Counted from the first letter of the stretch, positions 24,600-37,727 are shown. The stretch is DNA of 64,000 nucleotides from Rhytidiadelphus loreus (GCA_947034895.1 OX344763.1:8930501-8994500); one strand, 5' to 3'. Made by a program: numbers and translations. The notes: generated by a model not told the origin, from the letters alone.

Positions 24600-25828
24600 T
24601 AATTGAAAAAATGAAGCACCATTTCAATGAGAATTGATGGATGTACCAGTGTTAACTTTGAAGGTTTTAACCCATGAGGACATTTTTCGGCACATGAATG
24701 AAAAAGAATCTCTCCATATGAGACAAAAGTGCAATTATTCATCCTTCAAATTTTGTGTGAAAAGGGATTGTCTTCTACAGTAGTTTGACTTCCAATGAGT
24801 GCTTTTGCATTTTTTTAACCTCTAAAGTCCTGATGTCCCCTCGGGGGACAATTTGGAATTTAGGCAGATTCCTATAGGCTGAAATTTTACCCTAATTTTT
24901 TGAAACTTTTTTGAAGATAGAAAAGCTGATAAGCTTTGTGGGAATATAATTTTTATTTCAATTGGTGCCTGGAAGGAAAAGTTGTACCACAAAAAGCCCA
25001 AATTTTAACTTAGTGGGCAAAAAAATAAATCTATAAAAAACTTAAAATTATATTTTTCAATTTTTTTCCTTGTAGATCATATTTTTGTCTTCATGTGAAG
25101 CTTTGATTCATTCCATTTTGATTAGTGATGTGAAAGTTATGAACAATCTTATTTTTGGGCAATCTAAGCATCTTCATGAAAAAATAACTTACAGGATACA
25201 TTTCAGAATGTGATTTTCAAATTTTTTCATTTTTTTTTTGGAAAAGGTTAAGTTTGCTTCCAGAACAATCTCACTGTTGGGATTATTGTATTTCAATCCT
25301 ATCTAAGAGCTATTAACAATTTAGTTTTTCTTTTAATCTTGAAGTATGTAAATCTTTTTAATTCAAATTCCATAGTGCAAATTTTTTCCGCAAATAGCAG
25401 TCAAAGTCATCTGATATTGCAATCTAGTGTTCAAAAAAACTTGTTTTTTCAACTTTGAATGCTCATATCCCTCAATCTGTATGGTCAAACTTCATGAAAT
25501 TTTTACCACATGATCTCAAACAAGTAAAGTTCAAGATCCTACGGTTCAATTCCAAAAAAAGTATTTTTTTGTTTCTTTAGATAACGCAGTAGAAATGCCA
25601 GTTTTGAGTGGTTTTGACAGAAAAATGGCCTTTAGGGGTTAAGCCAACAATTCACACAATTCCAAAACAGCTGATTTCCACGGTGACCAGCTCGTTGTTT
25701 AAGGGTTCATCTCCAAGTTACATTTTACACATCCTTTGCAAATAAGAAACAAAATGCAACTTACTGGATATAGAATTCTAATTCACAGTCATGTGCTTTG
25801 AGTTTCTAATTGGGTTATCATTTCCTAA
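24600..25828. other. No gene recognised
   Basis: AT-rich. The part at 24640-24810 partly resembles sequence around 59360-59430, next to the copia remnant, so it may be retroelement-derived. No ORF can be supported. Confidence 0.35.
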
Positions 25829-26119
25829 TTGTTTTGGATTCTCACGCTCCTTGAATTGCCTTCAAAGCCTTCCAAGGTCCCCTTTGGAGAGGGTCTTCCC
25901 CGACTTACTTCAGTGTACAACTACAACAATGCTGTCAAAATTCTGAAGAAACGAGTGACGATTCTTGATTACTCCAAGTTGGACGCAGAATGGGTGTCCA
26001 CTATCTATGATTATTCAACAAGACTTCAGCCCGATCAAAACTATTCAGTTCAAGAATGTTACTCGTTAGTACTGGTATTGCTTATGACCCCTGAATTTAT
26101 CAGCATTGTCAAGTTCTGA
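25829..26119 (+). CDS. Unrecognised ORF or exon fragment
   Basis: A 96-residue open frame whose middle has protein-like composition (SVYNYNNAVKILKKRVTILD, then YSKLDAEWVSTIYDYSTRLQ). I do not recognise the family. There is no clear promoter, and the 3' end lies about 370 bases from the stop of the convergent ACLA gene. It might be an exon of a decayed gene. Confidence 0.25.
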   Translation: MFWILTLLELPSKPSKVPFGEGLPRLTSVYNYNNAVKILKKRVTILDYSKLDAEWVSTIYDYSTRLQPDQNYSVQECYSLVLVLLMTPEFISIVKF

Positions 26120-26487
26120 AACATGCACACAAGCACACTTGAAATTCATTGACCATTTTCCTTAATATTCTTAGAGTCAGAATTCACGAAAAGCAGGACT
26201 ATCGATCATACTAAAATAAGAAGTCCAAAATCCTTGTTTACCCAATACAAATTTACGCAACAAGAATTAAGAGACGAAGAAAATAAATTTGCAACGATTA
26301 CAATGAAATTTTTACGGTCCAATCAACTGCCAGATTGCTAACTTAGTCTACCAAAGAATGAAGGCAGCGTAACCAGCGTTCATTTCATTACTACATGTAA
26401 TGGAATTACAGTCATTATACTAAATAATAAATAAATGCTCCTCACGAGCATGAAGGAATGAAATATTGAATTTTCTGGGAACTTCAT

Positions 26488-29400
26488 TTACGCAGCTACG
26501 CTGATGTAATCAATTGCAGACTTGCAGATTCCAGTCATACTGGCCTCGGGTCCATAAACCTGTGTCAAGGCACCACAGGGGGTAAAGAAGAAATGTTGCA
26601 ATGTGATAAATCATTCATCGAACAATCCTGGTCTAGCCAACCTTCAAAACATGCCAAGAAGATCGGAGATCATAATTTAACGTGACGGATGATGAATGTT
26701 GAGCGTGTGCAGAGAAATACGAAGTGCGCTTGAATCTAAAATTCAAATTAAGATCACGTACCTCGATTGGAATACCAATCTCGGTTCCCAGTTCCCTCAT
26801 TTTGGCAAGGCCCTTTTGGTAGTTGGGACCACCCCTCCGCACATAAATCTGAACTCTTGCTGCTTTGAGCTGTGCTTGCTGTTGGACAGGCAATACGGAT
26901 AAAAGTCAAGAGGAAATTATCGGAACGATGTACCGCAGAAAATGCCATCCAAAAGTGCAACCGATGATGTAGGTACAGATCTTTGAATTTACCTTCTCCC
27001 TGAAAGCTCGAATAATGCCATTGAATGTAGCGGCAACATCAGTGAAGTTGGCAATGCCACCTCCCACCACTAGTGCTCTTCTGCGACCATCGGGATTTGC
27101 AGTGCAACACTGACAAATACAGAAATTTCATTAGAAATTCTGACAACCCTTATGCAGATTAGACTGTCTACCCGTAACGTCGACTACTGTACAGAGTCCT
27201 GAAGACCAAACAGCGAGTTGTGCAGCAGAGGTAAATATTGAAACACCTAAAGTGACCTGTGACCTAAACCTCAGACCACTTGCACTGGTAAATATTGAAA
27301 ACACTACAGTACTGCCATGAGTTAGAAAATCAACAAGTGGGAAGCAGAATAGGTACTCAGAACAGAGAAATTAACAAAATTCTTGGCAAAATACAATCTA
27401 ACTGGAGAAAAAGCGAGCTTACGTCGATAAGAGCACGGGCAAAATGTAGAGTTTCTTCCTCGTTGGGAGCGCCGCTGTACTCCGCATAGTTACCCAGCTC
27501 ATTGGCGAAGCCCAAATCTCCAACCTGACGAAAACTCATAAGATTTCAGCGACGCAAAAATAGACAGATAATGCTTCAGTGTCCAAATGACTCACTTCAA
27601 CTAAACATGGTTTGTCAATCAGACATATTTCCGCACGAAATGGAATGAAGACAGGAGCCAGCAATACCGTGTCAGAGTAGATGACACTTGCACCCCCTCC
27701 AGCAACCATAGTCCAGATACGACCTTTAGGGTTCAAGATGGTCAACTTCAAGGAAGCACCGGTCTGCAATCATAAAATGCAAGTTGTAAAAAAAAATTAC
27801 GACATAAGTTATTGTCAATCTAGTTCTCTGGCATATTACCAGCCAAGCGTTACTACTTGAGCGAACTCATAGAAATATCTACCTTCTCATCCATGCGGTG
27901 GATTTTCTCCTCAGCTGGACTCATTGTCCTGCCAAAGGGAAGAGGGAACTCCACATTTCCCCATCTGCACATTTCCAAAAAAGGCTGTGCTCAGCGATCA
28001 AATCAATATTGACCGAAACACAATGTATAACACAATAGAAAAAACAGTTCAGGTCAAAACAGGCCCATACTTCTGAAAATTCTTGAACAAGGCAGTGTCA
28101 TCAAGTTCGCCCCGCATGTCCAGAGGGTATGGGGTTCCATCAACAATGGTGAATGGGTTCATTTCCAATAATGTGAAGTCCAACTCTGCAAAACCACCAA
28201 AACCAGGAAATTAGAGGCAAAGAGACACAATATATTTATGTTCTTCACAAATTAATTCCAACAATTCTCAACCAGTAAACTTGTCAGAAAACTCTCTGAA
28301 GAGGCCGACCCTTGAAGACCTTACTTGGAAGGCTGTTAGGCTCAGATGAATCTGAACTGGGTGAAGTAATCCAGATTGCTCGAATGAGACATAAAAATAC
28401 AAATCAAATGACATCATGTGGCTCGTAAGCATTCAATCTACGCACTAGCTACAAAGATATAATTGCCAACATAGTAATGACAGGTAAAGTAGGGCCAGAG
28501 GAATACCACAGAAGACAGTGAACACAGCCTGGATGAATTCCTCAATCTTTGGTCGAACCTGAAGATATCAGACGAAGTTAAGAATTGCTAACATGGTTCA
28601 AGTCATTACTTAATGCAAATGAAATAAGCAGAACGTCAGTGCAGACTATTAGTTCAGTGAAAGAATCGGCGACTAAACCGAAGTGTAGAAAAGATGGAGC
28701 AAAGAAAGTAAAGGATTTCAAACGGAAGACAAGCTGCTAAGTTAACTTTCAATCTATAATGCACTTTTACGACGAATCCATTAAGAAGAGAATAATTACC
28801 TCAAGTGGAAGAGTAGCGACCAAAGGAGCAGAAAGTTCATTTGTGAGAGAAGTTTGCTCCGTTGGCACAAAGATAGCCTTCACCTGTTCACTCCCAAAAC
28901 AGTACAGACAGTACAGTACACTTCAGAACACGCACTCACTGGCATAACTCTGTCAATCTGGATCTCACGGAAGAAAAGAGGCCACCTGATGTCTGCAACA
29001 ATTTCGGTTACCTTATCCCAGTTTTCTTCAATGTCAATACCACCACACTCGGAGAAGCTGATATGTGCTCCGAGACGATCAGACACGATCGACAGGTAGT
29101 ATTCATCGGTGTGAGGAACGAAAGGCTCCACAATGAAAGTAGTGATTGGTCCCTTGGTGCCGCTCATCTCAACCTGGACACATTGAGTTTTAGAGCAACC
29201 CATTAAGAAACGAACTGGCTTATTTTTGAAGAACTGCAGGAGATTGCTCTCTATATGATGAAAGTAAAATTATCATTACAAGAATTCAAGTATCAAGAAA
29301 CAGAGAGCGAGAATATCCTTTAACAACGGCACTTACATCCTTGCCCACGCGTTCCTTTATGAAAGATTCCACACCGCCCAGATCAAGGTTCAGCGCCACC

Positions 29401-29933
29401 TGCATAGTTTTGTATATCACTAAGAGAGGAGATTGCCGAAATAGTGACAAGATCAAACCTAATGTGATAGAAACTAACGCAAAAACAATGCAAAGGAATT
29501 ACAAATCCACCCAATTTTTTTATCCAATGTATCTCGAACCGCTTCAAGAGATCAGAACATACCAATCCGCTCTTTCCCCGCTTGCCAAACAGCATGTCTG
29601 GTTTCACAACAAGACGGGTGGAGCTCAGCCATGGTTCCTGATCAGCTAACTTGGTAAATTCCGTACTCTCCGTCACCTGCAATATCAAAAGTTTCATATG
29701 AATTTTGGCACATAAGTAGTAAAACCCTGCAGGATCCTCAATTCTTCATACCAACACTCTTCATTCACGGTCTGTTAGTAGATATTTAACGTTTTTTTGT
29801 AGCATAAACAAATGCGAAAATGAAGGCACAGTACCTGAGCGGATTTGATGCCAAGTTCAATCCCAGCAAGCTTCTTCAAAAATTCCTTGAGGATGCGCTT
29901 GGAGTCGTATTCTCTAATTTTCTTCCGCGCCAT
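26488..29933 (-). CDS. ACLA: ATP-citrate lyase alpha chain (ACLA), 13 coding exons
   Basis: Makes cytosolic acetyl-CoA and oxaloacetate from citrate, CoA and ATP together with ACLB; plants keep the two subunits as separate genes. The spliced protein is 424 residues, the normal length. It starts [13 protein letters not shown] and contains [95 protein letters not shown] and [17 protein letters not shown] (ATP-grasp, then the citrate-binding part). Exons: 29835-29933, 29563-29676, 29337-29399, 29012-29173, 28800-28883, 28507-28558, 28071-28185, 27883-27964, 27668-27763, 27423-27524, 26993-27109, 26762-26878, 26488-26559. All junctions keep phase with GT-AG. An alternative in-frame donor for exon 4 lies at 28940. 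Confidence 0.96.
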
Positions 29934-31330
29934 CCCTCTAAACTGAACCTGTAAAACAAGACCATCCGACCAGCTCTTAAATACTAAAATTCATTAACAA
30001 TTGTGGAAATCTTTCATTGCCACATTTCATGAACATTCTTGTCAGCTGAATTTACACTGTGAAGAAGTTTCATTAGACTCTTTCATAATGCTACTGGTTG
30101 AAATAATTACCACCTACCCCACCTAATGTTTAGCAAATTCTTTTCTATCACCAGTACCAAATTTATATCCTGGATACAGCGATACCATTCAATTCAATAC
30201 GCTCAAATCTTCGAGAAGCTAGGCTAAGTTCCGAGTTAAAGCTTGATACAGTGCACATGCAAATTCTAGGCTCGGTGAGGGGTGAAGAGTACCCTAAACC
30301 AACCCTTCAGAGATATCAGAGTAGAAGGAACACCTAAAGCTCCACAAGACTTCTATATTCTTAGTCGTGGCCTTCTTCAACTCTGAGTGACATTCAATGG
30401 TCCTATCCGGCATCCAATATTTGCACTCTTACAGAGTAATGCACCGGGAGATTACACACGAGACAATAGTTTCAAGTCAACTCCCCTAGCACATCCATTG
30501 GCTCAGTAGTCTCTCCTTCACACTGCTAAAACTAAAGCCTGCTTCGTCGTTACTTTTTATCCGACAACCAGAAGATGCAACAATAGTCAACGTTTCCCCT
30601 TGCATGTCGAATAGAATGAAAGCCAAGAACGCGCTAAACGACCAGATCAAAACCAAGCAGAATTCGCTGTTCATTTTCAAATTCAGAAATTTTTCACCAA
30701 TCTATTGCACCAAGGTCATGGCCTGGTGAAGAACAGAGCCTCAACCTTCGGCAAATTGAGAAGAAATCCACAGCAAGGAATAAGAAACTCGAAACCCGAC
30801 CAAATGCGTATCTATTCTCACGAACACCGAACCAAAAGCGTTCCAATGTCGTAAAATGTAAGATCGAAAACTCCGAAGATGTCACGCAATCCAACCCCCC
30901 ACAGATCTGAGACATCTCTAAAACGTCGCAAATGTAGACAACATTCCTCACAAAATTTACATATTCCATCTCCAGATTCATCAATCGCATCATCGATATC
31001 TTATTAATAACACCAAGTAACCCTGCTACTGGATCTAAACACTAAAGCCCCACAAAACACACAAACACGAATCCGGATATGGCGACCTACGAGAATAAAC
31101 GCGATACGCAACCATACCTGAAAAAAAAAAATATGATACGATTCCTCTTCGAGAAATAAGCCGAGATCCGAGATCCGATGTAATTGTGTGCAGGCACGGC
31201 GTGAACGCGAAGACGTGAGACAGAGAGAGAACAAGCGAGCGAGCTATGGCTATGGCGACGCGGAGGAATGGAAGGTGACAGCGGCGAAGGGCCGAGTTCA
31301 AGTACCCAGATCGACGATGATTGAACGAAT
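29934..31330 (-). promoter_or_regulatory. ACLA leader: 5'UTR exon, long 5'UTR intron and promoter side
   Basis: Directly upstream of the ACLA start, TTTTACAG|GTTCAG (plus 29948/29949) is a good acceptor that leaves a 15-base UTR before the ATG. The matching donor is probably CAG|GTATGG at plus 31118/31117, giving a 5'UTR intron of about 1.17 kb. The upstream leader exon (about 31118-31300) is rich in CT runs (TTCTCTCTCTGTCTC), common in plant 5'UTRs. No TATA box is obvious. Open frames on this stretch are by-products of the GC-richer leader. First introns in 5'UTRs often raise expression in plants (general knowledge). Confidence 0.6.
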
Positions 31331-31339
31331 AATGGCACT

Positions 31340-33079
31340 CATTGGATGAATGATTCTAGTTACTCAGTACAGTAGCCCACATGGTCGTTCTGGCTGGTCC
31401 TTTATGACTTTGGACCGAGGGAGCCTTTTGTTGAGGGAACCCTCCTTTTGACATCAACTTTTTCTCCCCAATGCTTGCTTTCTCCCAAATTCTCCCAAAG
31501 GAATTTGACTTGGAAATGGGAATTGGGGGTTGACAAAATGAAAGGAATCGGGGTGGAAATTCAAATCACTCGTTGAGGGTGGAACTGGGAGACTGATTTG
31601 GGTTGACCCATGCTTCCAATTTACTTTAAAAAAAAATTTAAAGTGTTGTTTCTGAATTTTTTATATGGTTTTTTGTGGGTTGTGGGTTGTGGGATGTGAT
31701 TTTTTTTAACGTTTGTAAGCAAGACAATTCAATTAGTGCAAAAGTTTGAATAGTGCAAGATCCTTCATATTAATTGCATGAATTATAGGATGAATGTGAT
31801 TTGATTATTGGGACATTTAACCCCTAAAGGACCAAGGGACCATTCAATGTATGTAAGAAATCTCTTGGTAGGTTCATACAAAGTCAATCCCAAATAGATG
31901 TTCACAAATTATGGGATCACAAAATTTTGACACAAGGTGTGAATATGTATCCCTTTTGTGAAGATATAGTTTTCTTTTTCTGATAAAAAGAATCTTGTTG
32001 CTTGCAAATTTTCAAGCATAATAGATAGCTTTGAGTATATGTGCAAACGCTTCTTTTACTTTTGAAAGTTGGCATATATTGTATCTATCATGATATAGGA
32101 TGCAACTATAAAAAATTATAGAAAAAATCAAGTGTAGTATAAAAATCTCACTTTTAGGAGTTAAAGTTTGCTAACATTGTTGGGTAAGCTCTCAGGTACG
32201 CTTGGATTATTTAAAACTTTTTCTTCCAACTACCAAACCCTATAATCTTTTAAATCACATGGGCAAGGTTTTTGAATTTATTTCCACACATTCCAATAAT
32301 AATCTAGTAGGAATTTTTAAGGTTTAGTTTTTCAATTAATTTTTTCTTACTAGTAGTCTTTGACAATTTTTGCTTCAAATGTGCTTCAATTATTTAGGAG
32401 TTAAATGAAATTTGGATGAAAGCACATGAAATGGATGGAAAGAAATTAGATGAAGAAATATGAAATTTGGATGAAAATTAAGCTATTTGGGATTTCATAA
32501 GAATATAGTACAAACGACACTATTGTATTGATACTTTAGGAAGGCTTTGAAATTGAATGTACATTTGAATTTATAATCCTATGGGATATATTTCACTTTT
32601 GATTCTTAAGAAACTCTCAATATTGGATGGATTCATAATCAACTTCAACCTCTACATCTTTTTGTTTTGTACCTCTAATGTTTAAATTGATTAAAAAATG
32701 GAGTCTGAAGAGGTACAATTACTCTAAAATGGACAAATGGGGTCTATTGAATATTGATTACAGTCACTTATTAGAGGTTAAAGGAGTTTTTTCTTTAGCT
32801 TTTTCAAGTTTACTTTTACATTTTGAATTTTTAGCTTTTACATTTACTTTTACATTTTGACCTTTTGCTTTATGAATTTCAAATATAAAAATGTCACAAA
32901 GATATTGTTGTTATAATTGTGTTAAAGTATTAAGTACATATATATATATATATATATTTATCATCTTTATAACATTTTATCTATTTACACATTGAGGTTA
33001 TTTTTTTAAATTCACCATCCATTCATTATTTTTAACCTTTTCAAAACGTCATCCATTTAAAGCAAGGATTGCAAAGTAC
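31340..33079. other. No gene recognised
   Basis: AT-rich intergenic DNA upstream of ACLA. It contains a (TA)n microsatellite at about 32938-32958. No domains or transposon ends were recognised. Confidence 0.45.
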
Positions 33080-33523
33080 ATGGAAACATCATCAATAATG
33101 GAAGAAATGAATGTTGCAAATACTTCATTGTCCCTTCTACTTGAAGATCCACATGTCATTAACAATGACACACCAACATTGTGTGATGAAAGAGAAACTT
33201 ATAATAGAACACTTTCAACATTGTCTAATGAAGGAGAAGCTTATGAAAACTCAACAACATCATGTAGTGAAAGAGAGGCTTATGATAGAGCACTTTCACA
33301 CACGCCCAATTCCTACAACCAAAGAAAAGTAAAGAAAGCAAAAAGGACAAAAAGGAGGAAAATGATGTCAAGAAGACAAATTTCAAATCACATTATTCAA
33401 ATAATTGTATGTAGGATGTGTAATCGAACTTCTACTTCCCAACAAGCAATTGAACATACAAAAGAATGTACTTTGACACAACATAATAGATACCTTAAAA
33501 TAAATTTGAAATGTGTATACTAG
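33080..33523 (+). CDS. Unrecognised 147-residue ORF with a Cys/His cluster
   Basis: I do not recognise this protein. The N-terminal half has three imperfect repeats of about 22 residues (CDERETYNRTLSTL, NEGEAYENSTTSC, SEREAYDRALSHT). A strongly basic stretch (KVKKAKRTKRRKMMSRRQ) follows, like a nuclear localisation signal. The C-terminus has CRMCNRTSTSQQAIEHTKEC, a C-x2-C-x11-H-x3-C pattern that could bind zinc. It uses ATG at 33080 and has no intron. It may be a lineage-specific gene, a fragment of a transposase-like protein, or a chance ORF grown from a tandem repeat. Confidence 0.35.
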   Translation: METSSIMEEMNVANTSLSLLLEDPHVINNDTPTLCDERETYNRTLSTLSNEGEAYENSTTSCSEREAYDRALSHTPNSYNQRKVKKAKRTKRRKMMSRRQISNHIIQIIVCRMCNRTSTSQQAIEHTKECTLTQHNRYLKINLKCVY

Positions 33524-34497
33524 TATAAGTATAAGTTTGAACGCGTGTTCAAATTCAATAGGTTAGCACACTTTCAAAAACCATTTTCAATAGCATATAT
33601 GGTAATTTTTGATGTTCTTAGTGAAAATAAGCCTCTTCTACATATAAATAAATTTCATTATCACGTCATCTACCATCAAAAAGACCAATTCCAAGTGATA
33701 TATAGGAATTTATAATTTAAAATGTTTCATTTCTAATAAAACCTTCATTGCTTATTAAACCTTGAAACCATTTCTCATCATTTTGTGCATTTTCATTGTA
33801 TCAAATGTGTCTGGAGCAGGCAGGGGCTTGTTCCTTGTACACTTATTTAGTTCTACTTGTTTCTCTGTTCTTTGTCTAGTCTGCTTGGCTTGGCTGCTTT
33901 GTACGTGTTGTTCTGCAATGGATTTCCATTTGTTTCAAAAAATTAAAAATTAAAAAATGCACATGTATGCCAAATTCATCCAATGATATAGTTTTCTTAT
34001 GATTAGAATGTTTGAAAATAATTGAATACTGGTTTTTAATAACCTAAATTAACGTAAATGATGACCAACAAACTTCAATGATTTAGTAAAATCAAAGGCA
34101 CTCCAATATCTAATTATTGAATTGGTGGAAGCAAATTAAAGAATTGGTCTTCTCTATATGGACTATAACATCTGAAGATCATATGGGTGCAAATAACAGT
34201 GTCAATTATCCTGGTTTATGATGAGATGAGTGGTACTCAATCGCTACCTGATCCTTTATAAATGCAATTCTTGGGTCACCAATGGCAGATGGTCCTCTCC
34301 TGACTTAAAATCTAATGCTCTTTCCTGACACAGTGCGATTGCCTCGGCTGGTTATCATGAAAGAACTCTAATCATTAACTGTCTTTGGGTTTGGAGATGG
34401 TGCCGTACATAACATACAAGAAAGTACTCCAAATGTCCTCTTGAACCCGAAAGGAATATACAGAACTTCGAAATAGTTTAAAGCGTGAACTGCCAGA
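33524..34497. other. Intergenic, then 3' flank of uS5m
   Basis: No gene is seen. The part from about 34340 to 34497 is probably the 3' untranslated region of the minus-strand uS5m gene, since base composition rises there. Confidence 0.4.
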
Positions 34498-37400
34498 TTA
34501 TGCATGGTGTGTAACTCGTTGACGCCCTTCTCGTTCTGCCTTCTCCTCCGGAGTTTCAATCTAATTAGACAGAAGACGTTAGAATCATATCCCTTGGCGA
34601 AAAATAATTCCATGCAAAAAGGACTAGTAAAGCAGCAGGATCATATTGTGCAGAATCTAAGTTCAATATGGAATCCACAGAAAATCGAAGGTCGCTCAGA
34701 TCGATACAAATGACCCCGCAAGCTCTAGAAATGAAGAATTGCAAGAAGGTCTTCTCTACCTCACTCAAAGCCTGAAAGACAGCTTTGACAGTGTTATGAG
34801 GATGTCTTGAACCCACAACCTGCACCACAATAATTTTGCAACGATGAGACTTCTTTCAGCACAAAAAAACATGGAAACAACAAATTCAATGTACTAACAC
34901 CAAAGTCCTTCCAAGAAAAGAGATAGAGAACTTGCCTTTGACTTCACATTTTTAAAGCCAGCTAAGCGTAATATGCCCCCAACTGTATGGCTGGCTCTCA
35001 TCCCCGTCCCGGACTGAGCTGGCCACAAATAAATCTAGAACCAGAAGAAAAAACGTGTCAAAAACTAATCAAGCCAACCAAGTCGGCATATCCAGAACTA
35101 AATGCCGTAACTCTTTGATGATGGCAATGTGAGCCTGGGCATTCTTAAGAATTGAACCGTCCTTAATACCAAGTGCTGCAGGACTGAAACAAGCACCTCT
35201 CGCCTTCCTTATGCGAAGGCATATCACACCTAAACAGCTTTTCCTCAATTGTCTGTACAATCTCAGTCTGCAAATACCTTGGTTTGACCATACTTGGAGT
35301 TCTTCTCGTGAAAAATCGTATGGCCATCAAATCTCTCAAAATAGTGTAAATTGCGCAGAGCTCGAGCATAAGCCTGCCAAATACATAGAGGACAGGTTAA
35401 TGGCAGCTTGAGTGCAATGAAAGACGACTAGGCAACCAATTCTGTGAGCGAAAGAAGAAACTGTTGATCAGTAGTTGTCCACGTACGCCGACCCACATGT
35501 AGTGAATGAAGAAAAGTAAGGTCGCAAACAAAGCTACAAACCTTATCGACAGCTGCTGAAACTTCAGCAGATTTGCCCTTTCCATATCCGGCTACCCCAT
35601 CTCCATTGCCGCAAATGACCAATGCAGTAAAATTAAGAATGCCCCCTCCCTGTAAAACAATCGATTCCAAGCTGAACTCTTGATCTGAATGAGGCTCCGA
35701 GAACTCACTATTTACCAGGGTGGTTCATTGAACATCAATTGTGGATCACTCCAGAGCAATTTGGGTACAATGAGACCAAATCTGGAGGTAAGCAAGTAAC
35801 ATTAACTTGATGTAAATTTAACATTACTGCAATACTGATCTGATGTTATATTAACCTTAAATTAACATTAACTTAATAATAATAACTTTACGAGCCTCAT
35901 AAGGGAATCTTCTGAGATGAGATTCTACGATTGGTCCCAACTGAAAAGTGCGACAATTTAGACAAAACTGAGATAATCACCTTTGTCACTTTGCACGTTC
36001 GATTGACATCAACGACCTTCATTGTAAATCCCTGCATTGAAGACCAATAACAGCCATAAGCATGTAAAAAATTGCCCTATAACAGAAATTGATGAGTTGA
36101 CATACAAATGCATTGTAGGGTGGAATCTTACTTGCTTCCGGGGTCTTCCTTCGGTTTCGATGTTTCGAATTTTCAGCGCATTTTGTAATATGAAACGTTG
36201 CTTCCTCCGTGGAGCATTCTGCAGCTCAAGTTCCAAACTTGAAAGTTCACGGGGTGGACTTTCGGAGACGATTTCGCCAACGTCTTCCTCAAGCGGCTCA
36301 TCATCAATTTCATCCTCCACATCGACCTCTTTCGGTCTGAGAAGGGGTTCCTTCTGAGCAGCTGGAGTAAAATTATCTGTGACAACGACAAGGGAGTGGG
36401 GAGAATTGAGTGTTATAAATACACAAACTTTAAGCTTCGAATTGGACCGCCAAAGCGACCTCCAAAAGAAAATGCTTCAAACATGAATGAAATTGTGAAA
36501 TGAAACCATCACCACTAGCTTCCCAGGATAAGTGACACTTTAGATTGCAGAGGTCGAAGAAACAAGCTCGAGATAACAATAAAACCTAATCTTGATTGGC
36601 GAAAATCTATTTTTATTCATTTTGCCTGGGTTTGTTCAGTGATGACTTTCCGCTTGACCAAGTAACAAGAATGAGAAAAAAATGCACTTATAAATCTCCT
36701 ATGTGGTATGCTAATAAATTACTTGAGATCACAAGGTTTAAAGGTACATCTTTGAGGTGGATTGAACACTTGTTACATCAATGCATTCCACTTGGTTACC
36801 TCAAAACATTCCAAATTTCCAAGGCTTCCTGATAAATCCGATTAAGTTCAGTCTACTTTCATTTATAGGCATACCTCCCACTGGACTCCACAATTCATAC
36901 TTTATTTTTACGAGAGTTACAAAACCAGTTGCTTTCATTTTCATTTCATGACGTTCTAATATGTTTTTTGGTCGCCACACCAACCCCTCTGAGATCCTTG
37001 ATCCAACAAATTTAGGTCCTCCTTCCATATCTCAAGGTTGTTGCTTCGACCAGTGCAATCTAAAGTGCCCGGACAGTTAGCGAAGCAAGGAATGCAAGTT
37101 GAAGCTTACCAGAAGTAGACACAGCTCGAAGGCACACGGAGCTTGTAAAAAAACCCTAATCACCACACCATCATCAAATCACTAAAAACGAAAGCCAATT
37201 ACTGCATATATTAATAAATTCGAAGTAAAAACGAGGGCCACATACTCTAACAAATTAGAACATGCAGACATTCACATTCCCTTAGCAATGCGAACTGAAA
37301 TACCAAATCCATTCGGCCAGGTTCTGGACTTTCTCTCTCACAATCCATCCTATCAATTCCAATCCACTCAGCCAGATTCTTCGGCGTTCAAGAAACACGA

Positions 37401-37727
37401 TGAACGCCTGCTTCCATCTAAATATACGGACGAGACCCGTAGTGCAGACACAAGAGTCTCCAATGCAAAATGCCGCGCTACCATTCTCTGCTGCAGGCCC
37501 AGCAGGGCACTTCCCACAGGCCTCCAGCACATATCTTTCGAAGCCGAGGCTACTGCGGACTCCGAGCGAGGCGCCAGGATCCATAGCGAGAGTGGCGAGT
37601 CCAGAAGCGAGGCACCGTGTTGTTGTTGTTGTTGTTGTGATGACGATTTAGCAGCAGCAGCGCCTTGGCGATGAAGAAGCTTGGGCAGACCAGTGCGCCA
37701 CAGGCGCGCTCCCCTGGCGCCCCACAT
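34498..37727 (-). CDS. Mitochondrial small-subunit ribosomal protein uS5 (nuclear gene)
   Basis: Part of the mitochondrial ribosome small subunit. The S5 N-terminal RNA-binding domain is seen as NFTALVICGNGDGVAGYGKG and KSAEVSAAVDKAYARALRNL. The C-terminal S5 domain is GMRASHTVGGILRLAGFKNV, then KSKVVGSRHPHNTVKAVFQA. The acidic linker RPKEVDVEDEIDDEPLEEDV precedes the domain. Exons after the first: 37110-37141, 36132-36376, 35981-36031, 35542-35649, 35278-35373, 34936-35034, 34760-34819, 34498-34560 (stop TAA). All are phase-consistent. The 34936 exon uses a GC donor (AAG|GCAAGT). Exon 1 starts at ATG 37727 (MWGARGARLWRTG, an Arg-rich presequence). Its donor must leave two bases: candidates are at 37450 or 37399, giving about 343 or 360 residues. 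The 32-base second exon reads RAVSTS into DNFTPAAQKE. Exon 1 is shared in inverted form with uL22m. Confidence 0.88.

Noticed and set aside
28880..29203. A single longer ORF as the ACLA exon
   Set aside because: The frame after 29012 runs into intron. The family sequence and exon 5 (VKAIFVPT) fit the upstream GT donor. Kept only as an alternative-splicing finding.
30486..31338. Several minus-strand ORFs upstream of ACLA
   Set aside because: They overlap the probable ACLA 5'UTR exon and intron, and none has a domain or conserved composition.
37282..37674. Overlapping ORFs on both strands around the uS5m and uL22m first exons
   Set aside because: These are mirror frames of a GC-rich, duplicated exon. 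Only the MWGARG frame looks like a mitochondrial presequence and sits in the right place and strand.
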